This document shows, one piece after another, positions 63,100 to 64,000 of a stretch of 64,000 nt of DNA; position 1 is the first letter of the stretch; each line of letters begins with the position of its first letter. Source of the DNA: Euptelea pleiosperma (taxonomy: Eukaryota > Streptophyta > Magnoliopsida > Ranunculales > Eupteleaceae); assembly GCA_035048495.1 (NCBI GenBank), contig CM068544.1:47951893-48015892 (forward strand). Direction: 5' to 3'. The notes under the pieces were generated by a model that saw only the letters and a program-made list of their open reading frames with translations, had not been told where the DNA came from and made no database searches. Position numbers and translations under genes: made by a program.

Positions 63100-64000
63100 C
63101 TGCAAATTTTCACATATATAAGTACAAACATTCTATGAGTTTTTATCAAATAATCGACAACAATTCGTCCAAATTAAAGAAAATAAACACAAGTGACAAA
63201 AAGGACGTTTGCAATCGATGCACAAAAAATTTCAAAGAACAACAAAAAAGTTATTGGTTAAAAAAATTGAAAATGCCAAAACATTACCAACAAATTCTCA
63301 AGGACTTATTTTATAATTAGGTGGGGTATGTAAACCATTGAGAACAAAGATCAATCCAAAACTTAAAATGGGAATAACCCACATGAAAGAACCTTTATAT
63401 AGTTGACAAAACCAAATAGTAAGCAGTGCAATGTCTCATTTATACTCATGTAGCATTCTTTTGCTAGTTATACACAGGTGGAGATTACATTGTAAGTTGA
63501 AATAGATATGAAAAAGATGATTGCAAGAAGAAAGGAACTATAAGTTATTCATCATCATCATCATAAGCCTTATCCAAACCATATGGGGTCGACTGCACGA
63601 ATCTTGTCACTATAGATGGTGCAAAATGCATGAGCCCATATAGACACCATGTAGACCTGACATGAGTGATGTGGCAGCATGGTCAACACAGGGATTCCAG
63701 ATGACATAGGTTTGGGGGCCGAGAAATTACTATGACCCATGAGGAGACACATTGCGCTTAAGGCGTTGTTCTTACAGCGGCTTTAATCGTGCCATTCACC
63801 ACTAAGAGGACACTTTGAGCGCTTTCTATTTAGGAGCCACTGTCTCCTCTTGGTCGCTATCCAAGAGCTACCACCAGGTCGAAGTCCTGCATGGCGTGTC
63901 TCCAATTCCTAACAGAGATCAAGCTTAGCCTGAGGGGTTGTCAGGGAGGAGCATTCTTGTCCTTTTCCAACCTCAAGCCTATAAATAAGGTCTCCAAAAA
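63100..64000 (-). other. APC1 intron upstream of the first exon in window
   Basis: No exon recognised. A TCATCATCATCATCATAAGC run near 63547, followed by CCATATGGGGTCGACTGCAC, resembles the tail of RTE-type LINE elements (minus orientation). The region from 63600 on has repeat-like composition without clear boundaries. Confidence 0.45.

Noticed and set aside
1..64000. CRISPR arrays, prokaryotic operons or a novel defence system
   Set aside because: Spliced genes, LTR elements, LINEs and MITEs show a plant nuclear genome. No regularly spaced short repeats with unique spacers were seen.

Overview
The window is nuclear DNA from a flowering plant. It carries the 3' three quarters or so of one large, intron-rich gene on the minus strand, APC1, the largest scaffold subunit of the anaphase-promoting complex/cyclosome. 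I could place 29 consecutive coding exons, from 63099 down to the stop codon at 7791. Every join keeps frame, every intron is GT-AG, and the product matches plant APC1 proteins all the way to their usual C-terminus. The N-terminal exons lie beyond position 64000. Only about 4.3 kb of the 55 kb gene span is coding. The one blemish is a single extra base in the exon at 55810-56270, which breaks an otherwise perfect reading frame. The large TE-filled introns and mixed Copia, LINE, hAT, Harbinger and TRIM content suggest a medium or large genome, such as a woody dicot or magnoliid, but I cannot name the species.

Layout. 1-7790 is the 3' flank of APC1: a Ty3/Gypsy-type gag scrap, a degenerate ~180-bp tandem array doubled by a ~1.12-kb duplication, an unrecognised short open stretch, and a cluster of repeats with a GTGCC-CAC-GGCAC core. 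7791-63099 is APC1. Its introns hold a Harbinger/Tourist-like element (13883-15139), a TRIM-like tandem array (16106-16617), a decayed Copia (17240-20740), a Copia LTR/PBS scrap joined to a LINE (23330-26304), a Copia gag scrap (30288-30762), a complete 314-bp TRIM/SMART element with target-site duplication (31209-31522), a 5'-truncated LINE with a perfect 19-bp duplication (33560-34345), two related foldback MITEs (near 36180 and 52805), a gag/protease-only Copia derivative (36825-39175), a Copia whose interior is inverted (39912-43208), a 5S rRNA retropseudogene (45887-46017), a nearly full-length Copia (46310-51218), an AT-rich hAT-like MITE (56500-56909), and Copia pieces on the minus strand (59977-62650).

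No second intact host gene was found. The transposable elements are almost all dead, with stops, deletions or inversions, and appear to be passengers in APC1 introns. The clearest items for follow-up are the APC1 frameshift, the tiny TRIM/SMART element and its tRNA T-arm-like internal segment, the inverted Copia, and the polyadenylated 5S rRNA retrocopy.
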